From positions 527,160 to 591,159 of the forward strand of contig CAWHMO010000005.1 of assembly GCA_963830565.1 (NCBI GenBank): DNA of 64,000 nt, in the 5' to 3' direction. The notes beneath the pieces were generated by a model. The model was not told where the DNA came from. It saw only the letters and a program-made list of their open reading frames with translations, and searched no databases. Positions 18,732 through 29,310 of this stretch are shown here, piece by piece (within the stretch, counting starts at the first letter, position 1; the number at the start of each line of letters is the position of its first letter). A program made the position numbers and the translations under genes. The DNA is from DATFDN01 sp963830565 (GTDB lineage Bacteria > Pseudomonadota > Alphaproteobacteria > Acetobacterales > Acetobacteraceae).

Positions 18732-19882
18732 TCAAAGCACGAGCTGTGCCAGCAGCGCGTCAAGCCGTAGGCGCCCGGCCGGGGTGGCCCGGAGCCGGGC
18801 CCGATCGGAACTCGATGTATCCCGCCTCGACGGCGCGGGACAGGGTTTCGGCATCGAGTGCATCGGCGAGCGCGATGCCGGTGCGGCGCTCGAATCGCGC
18901 CGGGTCGATCCCTTCATTGAGCCGCAGACCCATGAGCAGCATCTCGCGCGCTCGTTCGTCCGGCGCCACCGTCGCCTCCGCCCTGCTGCCGTGCCCGCGG
19001 CGTTCGACCAGCGCGGCCCACGGTTCTGGCGCACGGTGCCGGCGCGTGGCGAGCAGGACGCCGTCCAGGCTGAGCCGGCCATGCGCGCCGGGGCCGATGC
19101 CCGCATAGTCCTCGGTACCGCCAGTAGGCGAGATTGTGCCGGCTCTCCGAGCCTGGGCGGGCGTAGTTGGAAACCTCGTAGGCCAGCAGGCCGAAGCGCG
19201 CCGCCTCCTCCGCGGTTGCCTCATAGAGCGCGGCGCCGATGTCGGGGTCCGGCAGCACGATCTCGCCGCGCCGGTGCAGCGTCTCGAAACGTGTGCCCGG
19301 CTCGATCGTGAGCTGGTAGAGGGAGAGGTGGTCGGCGGCGAGGTCGAGGGCTTGGCGCAGCTCCTCGCGCCACGCGCGCACGTCCTGGCCGGGGCGCGCA
19401 TAGATCAGGTCGAAGGAGAAGCGCGGGAACAGGCGTCGCGCGGCTTCGAGCGCCGCGACCGCCTGTGCGGCTGAATGCTGCCGCCCGAGCAGCCGGAGTA
19501 AGTCGGGGTCGAGGCTTTGGACGCCGATCGAGACGCGGTTGACCCCGGCGGCGCGGAACTCCGCGAGCCGCGCCGCTTCGACGCTGGTGGGGTTGGCCTC
19601 CAGGGTGATTTCGAGGTCGGGAGCGGCATCGAACAGCTGCGCCGCATCTTCGATCAGCGCGGCGGCGATGGCCGGGTCCATCAGGCTGGGGGTGCCGCCA
19701 CCGAAGAAGATCGAGTTCAGGCGCCGGCGCCCGAGCCTCGCCGCCTCCCACGCGAGTTCAGTCTGAAGCGCGGCTCCGAACCGCGCCTGGTCGATGCGGT
19801 CCCGCACATGGCTGTTGAAGTCGCAATACGGGCACTTGGCGAGGCAGAACGGCCAGTGGATATAGAGGGCGAGCGAGTCCAT
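18732..19882 (-). CDS. hemW: radical SAM protein HemW (two frameshifts)
   Basis: HemW/HemN-like radical SAM protein, now seen as a haem chaperone. The start MDSLALYIHWPFCLAKCPYC carries the CxxxCxxC cluster motif (third Cys in CDF), then IFFGGGTPSLM, VNRVSIGVQSLDPDLLRLLG and LAYEVSNYARPGSESRHNLA. The frame breaks at ~19114: YWRY continues as EDYAGIGPGAHGRLSLDG in the next frame. It breaks again at ~18807: GYIEF continues as DRARLRATPAGRLRLDALLA. Each is fixed by removing one base from a GG pair (+ strand). The intact product is about 383 aa, normal for HemW. Its 5' end lies 19 bp from the divergent YbaK-type gene. Confidence 0.87.
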
Positions 19883-19901
19883 TCCCCAGGAGATAGGCGT
19901 C

Positions 19902-20387
19902 ATGGGTGCATCCGACACCGCCGGAGGCTCGATCGAGCGCGTGCGCGCGGCGCTGCGCGCCGCCGGGCATCCCGACACGATCACCGCGTTCCCGTCCGGC
20001 ACGCGCACGGCGGCGGACGCCGCGGCAGCGGTGGGATGCACGGTCGCGCAGATCGCCAAATCAATCGTGTTCCGCGCCGGTGGCAGGGCGGCGGTCATCA
20101 TCACCTCCGGCGCCAATCGGGTCGATGCAAGTCGTGCCGCGGCGGCGCTGGGAGTGAGGCTCGCGCGCGCGGATGCCGAGTGGGTGCGCGAGACGACCGG
20201 ATTTGCCATTGGCGGGGTCTCGCCGGTGGGTCATCTTATGCCGCCGCTGCTGCTGCTGGACGAAGACCTGCTTGCGCTCGACCCGGTTTGGGCCGCGGCG
20301 GGGTCTCCCAACCACGTGTTCCGCACCAGCACGGCGGAGTTGCGGCGCCTCACCGGAGCGTCGGTGGCGGCGGTGCGCCAGGAGTGA
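19902..20387 (+). CDS. YbaK/EbsC-type aminoacyl-tRNA deacylase-like protein
   Basis: A 161-aa stand-alone YbaK domain. Typical features are AAAVGCTVAQIAKSIVFRAG, the catalytic-type lysine in QIAKSIVF, VIITSGANRVDASRA, and the glycine-rich TGFAIGGVSPVGHLMPPLLL loop, followed by PNHVFRTSTAELRRLTGASV. Members hydrolyse mischarged tRNAs (Cys-tRNA-Pro for YbaK) or act on related substrates; this protein belongs to the short YeaK/PrdX-like group where specificity is uncertain. It is divergent from hemW with a 19-bp gap, so the two promoters overlap coding sequence. Confidence 0.85.
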   Translation: MGASDTAGGSIERVRAALRAAGHPDTITAFPSGTRTAADAAAAVGCTVAQIAKSIVFRAGGRAAVIITSGANRVDASRAAAALGVRLARADAEWVRETTGFAIGGVSPVGHLMPPLLLLDEDLLALDPVWAAAGSPNHVFRTSTAELRRLTGASVAAVRQE

Positions 20388-20513
20388 GCCGGCGCATCGC
20401 GGTTCTCCGGGCCGTCCCAGGGGCCACGTGGACAGGCACCGACTCATCCTGTATCTGCGCCCGGCGGCGACGGCCGTGATTTGCGATCCAGCATTCTGTA
20501 TCAGGTCAGTGAC

Positions 20514-21527
20514 ATGCCCTCAGCGGTCATCACGGGAATCACCGGCCAGGACGGCGCCTATCTGGCGGAGTTCCTGCTCGGCAAGGGATACACGGTCATT
20601 GGCGTGCTGCGCCGCTCCGCCTCGGCCGACATCATCGGCGAGCGGCTGCGTTGGCTTGGCATCCTCGATCGCGTGCGGCTGGTCGAAAGCAACCTCGCGG
20701 ATCTGTCTAGCCTGATCCGAGTGATCCAGCAGACGAAGCCGGACGAGGTCTACAACCTTGGCGCCCAGAGCTTCGTCGCGGCATCCTGGCACCAGCCGCT
20801 GCTGACTGGTACCGTTACCGGGCTTGGAGCGGTCAACGTGCTTGAAGCAGTGCGCATCGCGCGACCCGAGGCTCGCTTCTACCAGGCATCCTCATCGGAG
20901 ATGTTCGGCAAGATCCAGGAGCCGGTCCAGAGCGAGCGGACGCCGTTCTACCCGCGCAGCCCGTACGGGGTGGCGAAGCTGTACGCGCATTGGATGACGG
21001 TGAACTACCGCGAGAGCTTCGGGCTGCATGCCTCCTCGGGCATCCTGTTCAATCACGAGAGCCCGCTGCGCGGCATCGAGTTCGTCACGCGCAAGATCAC
21101 CGACGGCGTTGCCCGCATCAAGCTCGGGCAGGCGCGGACCCTGCTTCTCGGCAACCTCGAGGCGCGGCGGGACTGGGGTCATGCGCGCGATTACGTTCGC
21201 GCGATGTGGTCGATGCTGCAGCAGGACGTGCCCGGCGACTACGTGATCGCGACCGGGCGGACCACCAGCATCCGGGAATTCTGTCGGGCCGCCTTCGCGC
21301 ATGCCGGCCTGGACTACGAGGAGTTCGTTCAGGTCAGTCCCGACCTGCTGCGTCCGGCGGAGGTGGACGTGCTGCAGGGCGATCCGTCCAAGGCACGGCG
21401 GACGCTGGGATGGGAGCCGCGCATCACGCTGGAGGAGATGATCGCGGAGATGGTCGAGGCCGATCTGGCGCGTCATCGTGCCCGAACCGTGGCGTCCATG
21501 CCGACGCAGGCCGCCGTCCGGGCCTGA
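20514..21527 (+). CDS. gmd: GDP-mannose 4,6-dehydratase
   Basis: A 337-aa extended SDR that makes GDP-4-keto-6-deoxymannose from GDP-mannose. The NADP loop is SAVITGITGQDGAYLAEFLL; the RRSASADIIGERL region binds the cofactor phosphate. The catalytic Ser/Glu pair is SSSEMFG and the Tyr-Lys pair is in PRSPYGVAKLYAHW. NHESPLRGIEFVTRKI and GNLEARRDWGHARDYVRAMW are hallmark GMD stretches. ATG 20514 is preferred over an upstream in-frame start because TGITGQDG sits at the usual distance. The reductase gene follows 18 bp later. Confidence 0.95.
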   Translation: MPSAVITGITGQDGAYLAEFLLGKGYTVIGVLRRSASADIIGERLRWLGILDRVRLVESNLADLSSLIRVIQQTKPDEVYNLGAQSFVAASWHQPLLTGTVTGLGAVNVLEAVRIARPEARFYQASSSEMFGKIQEPVQSERTPFYPRSPYGVAKLYAHWMTVNYRESFGLHASSGILFNHESPLRGIEFVTRKITDGVARIKLGQARTLLLGNLEARRDWGHARDYVRAMWSMLQQDVPGDYVIATGRTTSIREFCRAAFAHAGLDYEEFVQVSPDLLRPAEVDVLQGDPSKARRTLGWEPRITLEEMIAEMVEADLARHRARTVASMPTQAAVRA

Positions 21528-21545
21528 CGCTCAGACTGTGTTCGC

Positions 21546-22490
21546 ATGATACCGCGCCGCATCCTTGTGACCGGGGCCTCGGGATTCGTTGGCGGTCATC
21601 TGATCCCGCGCCTCGCCGCGGTGTTTCCCGACGCCGAGCTTGTCTTGTGCGGCAACCAGGGCGTGCCACTGGAAATCACCGAGGCCGACGCGGTCCGCGC
21701 CTTGGTACGGCAGGTGCGTCCGGAAGCCTGCATCCACCTGGCGGCGATCTCCGCCGTGTCGCACGCACGCGCCGATCCCGCCCGCGCCTGGCAGGTGAAC
21801 CTGCACGGGACGCTGACACTCGCGGATGCGGTGCTGCACGAGGTTCCGGATTGCCTGCTGGTGTATGTCTCCAGCGCCGACGCCTATGGCCGATCCCTGG
21901 CCGCCGGTGCCAGGGTGAGCGAGCTTGCGCCGCTTGCGCCGACCAGCACCTACGCCGCCACCAAGGCCGCGGCCGATCTCGCGATCGGCGCGCTAGCGGC
22001 GGAGGGATTGCGCTGCGTCCGCCTCCGGCCCTTCAACCATACCGGTCCCGGCCAGACCGCCGATTTCGTGGTGCCGGCCTTCGCCCGGCAGATCGCGCGG
22101 ATCGCCGTCGGCCGTCAGCCGCCCCGCCTGCGCGTCGGCGCGCTGGATCCCCGCCGGGACTTCCTCGATGTCCGTGACGTCTGCGGCGCCTATGTCGCCT
22201 GTCTGGAGCGAGCGGAATCCCTGCCGTCCGGCGCCATCCTGAACCTCGCCTCCGGCCTGTCGCGGCGCATCGGCGACATATTGAACGAGTTGCTCGAAAT
22301 CGCGGGCGTCGCGGCCGAACTGGATGAGGGTGCCTCGCTGGTGCGTCCGGCGGAAGTCGCCGTGGCTTGCGGCGACGCCTCGGCCGCGCGCGCCGCGCTG
22401 GCCTGGGTGCCGGCGATCCCATGGGAGCGTACGCTGAGGGATGTGCTCGATGACTGGCGCATCCGGGTCGTCACGGAGGAGGGCGCCTGA
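21546..22490 (+). CDS. rmd: NAD(P)-dependent 6-deoxymannose reductase (Rmd-like)
   Basis: A 314-aa SDR/epimerase. Cofactor loop ILVTGASGFVGGHLIPRL; IHLAAISAVSHARADPARA; catalytic Ser in VYVSSADAYG and YxxxK in STYAATKAAADL. RLRPFNHTGPGQTADFVVPA is characteristic of RmlD/Rmd/GalE relatives acting on GDP-sugars. Placement directly after gmd makes reduction of GDP-4-keto-6-deoxymannose to GDP-D-rhamnose the most likely reaction. GDP-fucose synthase (Fcl) is the alternative, but the HTGPGQT motif and neighbour fit Rmd better. The product probably feeds the next gene's glycosyltransferase. Confidence 0.8.
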   Translation: MIPRRILVTGASGFVGGHLIPRLAAVFPDAELVLCGNQGVPLEITEADAVRALVRQVRPEACIHLAAISAVSHARADPARAWQVNLHGTLTLADAVLHEVPDCLLVYVSSADAYGRSLAAGARVSELAPLAPTSTYAATKAAADLAIGALAAEGLRCVRLRPFNHTGPGQTADFVVPAFARQIARIAVGRQPPRLRVGALDPRRDFLDVRDVCGAYVACLERAESLPSGAILNLASGLSRRIGDILNELLEIAGVAAELDEGASLVRPAEVAVACGDASAARAALAWVPAIPWERTLRDVLDDWRIRVVTEEGA

Positions 22491-22503
22491 TGGCGCACCG
22501 TGG

Positions 22504-24502
22504 ATGACACGCTCCGTCATGCACGGGATCGCGGCCTGGCGGAGTGCCCGGCACGCGCGCATGGCGCCGGATACCGCCGATCCGTACGACCTCCACCGGC
22601 TGACCGAGATCTGGGGGCTGGAGCCGAGGCCCGCGCTGTGGACGCCGCAATACCCCGGCCTCATCGGCGATGTCTGGTCGGCGGCACGGTACCTGCATCG
22701 ACCTCCTGCGCGCCCGCCCGCAGCTCCGCCGTCGGTTCCCGCATGCGCTGTCGGCGGGCGCCTCCAGCGGGTTTGCGCGATTTCTGGCGCGCGACGGCGT
22801 ATTCGGACGCCGGCTTTCCCCGCGGGCCCGCAAGGCCATCGCGCTAGCTTTCCGCAGCGATCTGGGTGGGGCGGTCCGTCACGCGTTCACCGTGCGCGAG
22901 GATCTCAGGGCCAATTTCCCTCTGGGTTTAACTCCCGCCGGATGGCCCGAGTTCATCGGCTGGCTGTTCCAGCACGGGGCCAAGGAACACGGGCTGCGGC
23001 CGGAGATGATCTGGTGGTTCGCGCTCGAATCGATGGAGAACCCGGCGGCGGAGCTGGTCCGCACCTACCGGTTCATGCCGGAGTGGCAGCGCGCGGTGCC
23101 CGATGGCCTGACGGTATTTGGTCGGGACGAGCTTGTTGCGTGGATTCGCGCGACATACGGGCTGGAAGCGAGTTGGCTCGATCCGGTCACGTGGCCGGTC
23201 GCGATGACGCCGGCACAGCAGATCCGTCTGGCCTACGCCCGGCGGGAGCCTTGGCAACGGGAACACGGCCGACCGTTCGAGTCGTCCGAGCGGGCGGAAC
23301 GCTTCGTGCGGTGGCTGGCGACGCCGCGAGCCGATTTGCCCGAAGCGGCGCGTGCCTGGTGCGCGACGCTCGATTTGCCGAGCACCGTCCGCGAACTGGT
23401 CGAAGGCGGGGTGAATATCGTCGGCCATTTCTGCTATCCGTCCGGGCTTCGCACCTCCGCCGAATCGATGGTTGAAGGCTTTCGGCGCGTCGGGACTCGC
23501 ATGGCTCTGCGCGACGTGACGGTCGATCGCAACGGCGATGAGCCGCACCACGCGGCATATGGCGATCTGGAATGCTACGACGCCACGATCCTGCATGTGC
23601 AGCCGGAGCCCCTGTTCGAGAGGGCCTATGCGAAGGCGGGGCTGAGCGAGCGCCGGCCGCGCACGCACCGGATCGGGTATTGGTACTGGGAGCTTGAATC
23701 GGTTCCCGACCTTTGGCTGCGACGGGAAGCGGAGGTGGACGAGCTGTGGACCGCCTCCCGCTTCGTGGCGGAGGCGCTGAAGGCACGGTTCCGCATCCCG
23801 GTGTTCGCGATGCCGCCCGGCATCGAACTGCCGCCGGTCACTCCGCGCCCGCGCAGCCACTTTGGGCTTTCCGATTCGACCTTCGTGTTTCTCTTCGTGT
23901 TCCACATGATGAGCAACATGGAGCGCAAGAACCCGCTCGGCCTCATCCGTGCGTTCCGGCGTGCGTTCGGCTCGGACCCGTCCGTCGCGCTCGTGCTCAA
24001 GACCTCCTTCGGGGATCGGCACGAGGCGCTTATTCGGGAGATGCACGACGCGGCGGAAGGCGGCGGCATCCGGATCATCGACGAGGTCTTCACACGTGAT
24101 GACACCCTGGCCCTGATGGAAACCTGCGACTGCTACGTATCGCTGCACAGGAGCGAGGGTTTCGGCCTGACGATGGCCGAGGCAATGCTGCTCGGCAAGC
24201 CGGTGATCGCGACGAACTACTCCGGCAACACCGATTTCATGCATGACGGGAACAGCCTGCTGGTGGACTACGACCTCGTCAGATTGGACAAGGACGTGCC
24301 GCCGTACAAGGCGGGATCGCGCTGGGCCGAACCGTCGGTGGATCATGCCGCACGGCTGATGCGCGAGGTCGCCGAAGATCGCGTCCGTGCCCGCGAACTC
24401 GGCGCTGCGGCCAGGACGGAACTGCGCCAGACGCTCTCGCTGGAAGCGGCGGGACGCCGCATGGCGGAGCGTCTGGCGCGACTCCGGGCCAGGCAGCCTT
24501 GA
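22504..24502 (+). CDS. large GT4-type glycosyltransferase (frameshifted near the N-terminus)
   Basis: About 665 aa. The N-terminal ~250 residues are a helical region of unknown function (DPYDLHRLTEIWGLEPRPAL; EFIGWLFQHGAKEHGL). The GT-B half starts near GGVNIVGHFCYPSGLRTSAE and includes RTHRIGYWYWELESVPDLW, VFLFVFHMMSNMERKNPLGL and YVSLHRSEGFGLTMAEAMLL, the donor-site signature, then GKPVIATNYSGNTDF. The frame breaks at ~22692: SAARY in frame one continues as CIDLLRARPQLRRRFPHALS in the next after dropping one C. The start is uncertain (22504 or 22519). It follows gmd/rmd, so it probably transfers rhamnose or uses GDP-mannose-derived sugar in a polysaccharide. Confidence 0.8.
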
Positions 24503-24526
24503 AGGGGGCGGCTAAACCCTGAGCAC

Positions 24527-25405
24527 CTAGGAATGCATCTGCAGCATCGTGCCGCCGAAGGGAACGCCTCCGCGATCGATGGCAACGCCGGTCGGTGTCT
24601 GGAAGACCGCGAGATCGAAGCTCGGGCCGCTGGGAGGGGGTAAGGTTGTCAGGCGGACCGTGTCGATCACGCAGCCGCCCGAGTAGATCGACAGCATATC
24701 GTTCTGGTACGTATAGCTGTCGGCATTGGCCAGCCCCTGCAGATCGACCTCGCCGAACACGCCTAGACCGATCGCGCCGCCGAACTCGTCCGGCTGATCG
24801 ACCCGCACATGCGAGACGAGCCCGCGGCCAGGGTCTCCGGTGACGTCGACGGTCTGACCGCGCGACACCGAGCCGCCGAATTCCAAATTCCCGCTCGAAC
24901 CCTGAGCCGTCCCGACGGTGAACGTCCCTTTGCCTCTTACGTCGGTATCAAGAATGACGTTGCTGCCGGCGAACTGGCTCAGCCCGTTGTTCACGAAGCG
25001 CGAATTGTCGCCGCCGTTGATGGTCACACCGCCGAAGGTCATGGCGAAGGCGCCGGTCAGGCTCGCGCAGTTGACCAGGTTGACCGTCATCCCGAGAGTG
25101 CTTGGAAACTCCGTAAGTACGTTGACCGTGTCGGTGCCCTTGACGTTGACGGTAACCTGGTCGTCCGACTCCTGCGCTATGTCCAGCGACGCGCTGGCCT
25201 GATGCGACAGGTTCAGCGTCACGGTCGCGGATGTCTGGTTGGCGCCGATCACCAGGGCATCCCCCGCGAGATTGTTGTCGCGGATGTTCATCGTCCCGCT
25301 CAGCATAGTCAGCGTGTCCCCAGGCTGCGGCACGCCGTTCGGGGACCAGTTGTTTGGGTTGCGGGCGCTATCGTTGACGCCTCCAACCCATGTTCTGTCC
25401 GCCAT
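24527..25405 (-). CDS. beta-strand-rich protein, tandem paralogue 1
   Basis: A 292-aa protein of unknown function. It begins MADRTWVGGVNDSARNPNNW followed by SPNGVPQPGDTLTMLSG, a motif seen at the start of beta-helical surface proteins. The middle alternates short hydrophobic strands with Gly/Asn/Asp turns (NLVNCASLTGAFAMTFGGVT; NSRFVNNGLSQFAGSNV), fitting a parallel beta-helix. It ends TPTGVAIDRGGVPFGGTML. There is no signal peptide or TM, so if it is secreted a type I or other leaderless route is needed. It lies 31 bp downstream of a closely similar gene; the pair arose by tandem duplication. Confidence 0.75.
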   Translation of the reverse strand: MADRTWVGGVNDSARNPNNWSPNGVPQPGDTLTMLSGTMNIRDNNLAGDALVIGANQTSATVTLNLSHQASASLDIAQESDDQVTVNVKGTDTVNVLTEFPSTLGMTVNLVNCASLTGAFAMTFGGVTINGGDNSRFVNNGLSQFAGSNVILDTDVRGKGTFTVGTAQGSSGNLEFGGSVSRGQTVDVTGDPGRGLVSHVRVDQPDEFGGAIGLGVFGEVDLQGLANADSYTYQNDMLSIYSGGCVIDTVRLTTLPPPSGPSFDLAVFQTPTGVAIDRGGVPFGGTMLQMHS

Positions 25406-25436
25406 GGCAATTCCTCCCGTTCGCTCGATTATCGTT

Positions 25437-26318
25437 CTACGAATGCATCGGCAGTGGCGTGCTGCCAAAGGCAATCGCTCCACGATCAATGGCGACGCCG
25501 GTCGATGTCCGGGAGACCGTGACGTCGAATGTCGGCCCGCCGAAAGGGGGTGGCGGAGCTGTCAGGCGCAGCGTGTCGATTACTTTGCAGCCCGAATAGA
25601 TTGACAATATGTCGTCTCTGAGCTGGTAGCTGTCGGCGTTGGTCAAGCCCACCAGATCAACCTCACCGAACACCCCTAGCGTGACCGCGGCTTTGAATTC
25701 TTCGGGCTGATCGACCTGGACGCGTGCAACGATGTCGCGATCCTCCTCTCCCGTTACGGACACGTCTTGGCCCCGCGAAACCGAACCGCCAAACTCCAGC
25801 GGACCACCAGCTGACTGATTACCTGTAAGTGTAATGCTACCCTTGCCCACCACGCTGGTGTCGAGCTTGACGCTGGTGCCCTCGAACAGGCTCGAACCGT
25901 TGTTCACGAAGCGCGAGCCGTCGCCGCCGGTGAGGGCCACTCCCCCGAACGTCATGAGGAAGGCGCCGGTCAGACTGGCATGATCAGCCAGATCGACAGT
26001 CAACTGTAGACCGCCCGGAGCTTCGTGATTCACATTCAGCGTGTCGGAACCCTTGACATTGATGGTGACATCGGCGCTCGCACCCAGCGCGAGGCCCAGT
26101 GACGCCGTGGCGTGATGCGACAGGTTCAGCGTCCCGGTAGCCAACGTTTCATCCGTGCCGAATACCACGGTGCCTCCGGCGAGATCGTTGTCGCGGATAT
26201 TCATCATCCCGCTCTGCATCGCGAGCGTGTCGCCCGGCACTGGCACGCCGGTCGGCGACCAGTTGTTCGGGTCGCGGGCGCTATTGTTCTGGGCGCCCGT
26301 CCAGGTCCGGTCCGTCAC
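25437..26318 (-). CDS. beta-strand-rich protein, tandem paralogue 2
   Basis: A 293-aa paralogue of the gene at 24527-25405. It shares the start motif (TDRTWTGAQNNSARDPNNWS, GVPVPGDTL), MNIRDNDLAGG, ASLTGAFLMTFGGVALTGGD, LEFGGSVSRGQ, DQPEEF, LGVFGEVDL, ILSIYSG and the ending GVAIDRG...PMHS. The conserved residues sit in predicted turns, while the strands vary, which suggests selection on a beta-helical fold. No signal peptide, no recognised catalytic motif. A 131-bp gap separates it from the ABC transporter operon upstream, where its promoter may lie. Confidence 0.75.
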   Translation of the reverse strand: MTDRTWTGAQNNSARDPNNWSPTGVPVPGDTLAMQSGMMNIRDNDLAGGTVVFGTDETLATGTLNLSHHATASLGLALGASADVTINVKGSDTLNVNHEAPGGLQLTVDLADHASLTGAFLMTFGGVALTGGDGSRFVNNGSSLFEGTSVKLDTSVVGKGSITLTGNQSAGGPLEFGGSVSRGQDVSVTGEEDRDIVARVQVDQPEEFKAAVTLGVFGEVDLVGLTNADSYQLRDDILSIYSGCKVIDTLRLTAPPPPFGGPTFDVTVSRTSTGVAIDRGAIAFGSTPLPMHS

Positions 26319-26449
26319 GGCCGTTCACTCCCCATTTTAGGGCTTGGCCGACAGATTTCCTAAGATCAGCCTGCTAAACCGTTCGGAGATTGCGCTTTCC
26401 CGGGGGGTTCTTTCAATTAAACTCACCGGGTAGCGAGCGCAATGCGCTT

Positions 26450-27567
<1,118 letters not shown>

Positions 27568-27571
<4 letters not shown>

Positions 27572-29295
27572 GACACGCGTCCGGAGAGGCCGCGCGTCGC
27601 CCTGAACAGCACGATTACGGCAATGAACACGGTGGCCGTTTGCAGCAGCGCCATTGCCGCCGAAAGCTCGGAGCTGGAGCTGAGCCAAGCATTGGTGATT
27701 GCCGGGGCAATCACCTTCGAGTTCGGCCCCATAAGGAAGATCGAGACGCCAAGCTCGCGCACGCTGGCGATAAAGATGAGCAGCCAGCAGGCGGCGAGAC
27801 CAGGGCGCAGCAGCGGCAGGCTGATCGTGCGCATCCGCTGCCCCCAGGAGGCGCCGCAGACTTGCGCGCACTCGTCGAGACTGAGGTCGATCTGCATCAC
27901 GACGCCGGCCAGGGTGCGCAGGCCGAGCGGGATGAACACCGTGAAGTAGGCGAGGCCGAGCAGCCAAATCGTGCCGTAAAGCGGGATGGGGATGGTGATC
28001 CAGGCCCAGAGCAACCCGAGCCCGAAGACCAGGCGCGGGACGGCCTGCGGCACCATCATGACGTACTCGGCGAGCCCCCGCCCCGGCATCCGCGAGCGGT
28101 AGATGATCCACACCAGGACACCGAACACGACCGACCCGATCGTCGCGACCGAGAGCCCGAGTTCCAGGCTGTTGGTGAACGCCGATCCGAGCGTGCCCAT
28201 CTGCAACGCGGTCCGGTAGTTGGCCGCGGTGAAGATGCTCTCGCTCAGCACCACCGTCGCGAATTGCTGGAAGGAGGTGAGCAGCAGCGCCGCCAGGGGC
28301 AGGATCACCGCGACGGCGATATAGCTCCAGCAGACCGCCAGCAGAATCCAGCGCAGCCACCCCACCTCGATCGGGCGCGGGCGGAACGCCTTGCCGGAGA
28401 TCGTGGCGTAGCTGCCGCCGCGCAGGATCAGCTTGGAGAGAGTGAGCGTGACCAGCATCACGCCGAACAGCGACAAGCCGAGCGCGGCGGCGCGGCCGTA
28501 ATCGGGCGGGAAGGACAGCGTCGCCTCCCAGATCGCCGTCGTCACCACGTAGAAGCGACCGGGGATGCCGAGCACGAAAGCGGCGGCGAAGGCGCCGAGC
28601 ATCTCGGCGAAGACGAAGACGGTGGCACTGAGCACCGCAGGCAGCATCAGCGGCAGCGTGATCCGCAGCGCCGTGCGTGCCTTGCCGCCGCCGAGCACGC
28701 GCGAGCTTTCCTCGAGCGACGGGTCCATCGACTTCATCGCAGCCGAGATCATCACGAAGGCGACCGTGCCCTCGAACAGCGCCATGACCCAGGCGATGCC
28801 AAGCGGCGAGTAGACGTCGAGCAGATCGCCGCGGCCGCCGAGCAGGCGCCAGAGCTGGTTGAGCAGCCCGCTCTTCGGCCCGGCCAGGATGCCCCAGGCG
28901 AGCGCGCCGACCAGGGGCGTCATGTAGTAGGGCAGCTCCATGAGCCGCTCCAGGCGGCGCCCGCCGGGGATCATGGTGCGGGTCAGGATCCAGGCGAGCA
29001 GGAAGCCGGCGGCAATCGCCATTGCCGTCGCCAGCCCCGCGACCAGCGCGGTGTTTCCCAGCACGCGGGCCTCGCCGGCCAGCCCGGCGTAATTAGCGAA
29101 GCCGAAGGCCGTTGGCGGGAATGCCTCGGGGTCGCCGACATTGAGCGACTGCAAAACCAGGAACAGCACCGGATAGAGGACCAGGCCGCCGCAAATCAGC
29201 ACCAGAAGCGGCGCGAAGAGCCGGCCCAGGCCGAGGAGCCCGAGCCGTGTCCGGACGGTGGGGCGGCCCGGCAGAGACGCGGCGGCCTGGCTCAT
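27568..29295 (-). CDS. ABC transporter permease with two fused BPD domains
   Basis: A 575-aa inner-membrane protein with about 12 TM segments in two homologous halves, as in FbpB/AfuB-type permeases. The first half has LLAWILTRTMIPGGRRLERL, the EAA-like ESSRVLGGGKARTALRITLP and AETMLGAF-type helix (FAEMLGAFAAAFVLGIPGRF). The second has ASVRELGVSIFLMGPNSK and the EAA loop DECAQVCGASWGQRMRTISL. It probably acts alone as both channel subunits. It lies between the solute-binding protein (15 bp) and ATPase (4-bp overlap) genes. Confidence 0.9.
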
Positions 29296-29310
29296 CTCCG
29301 TGTTCCGCTG

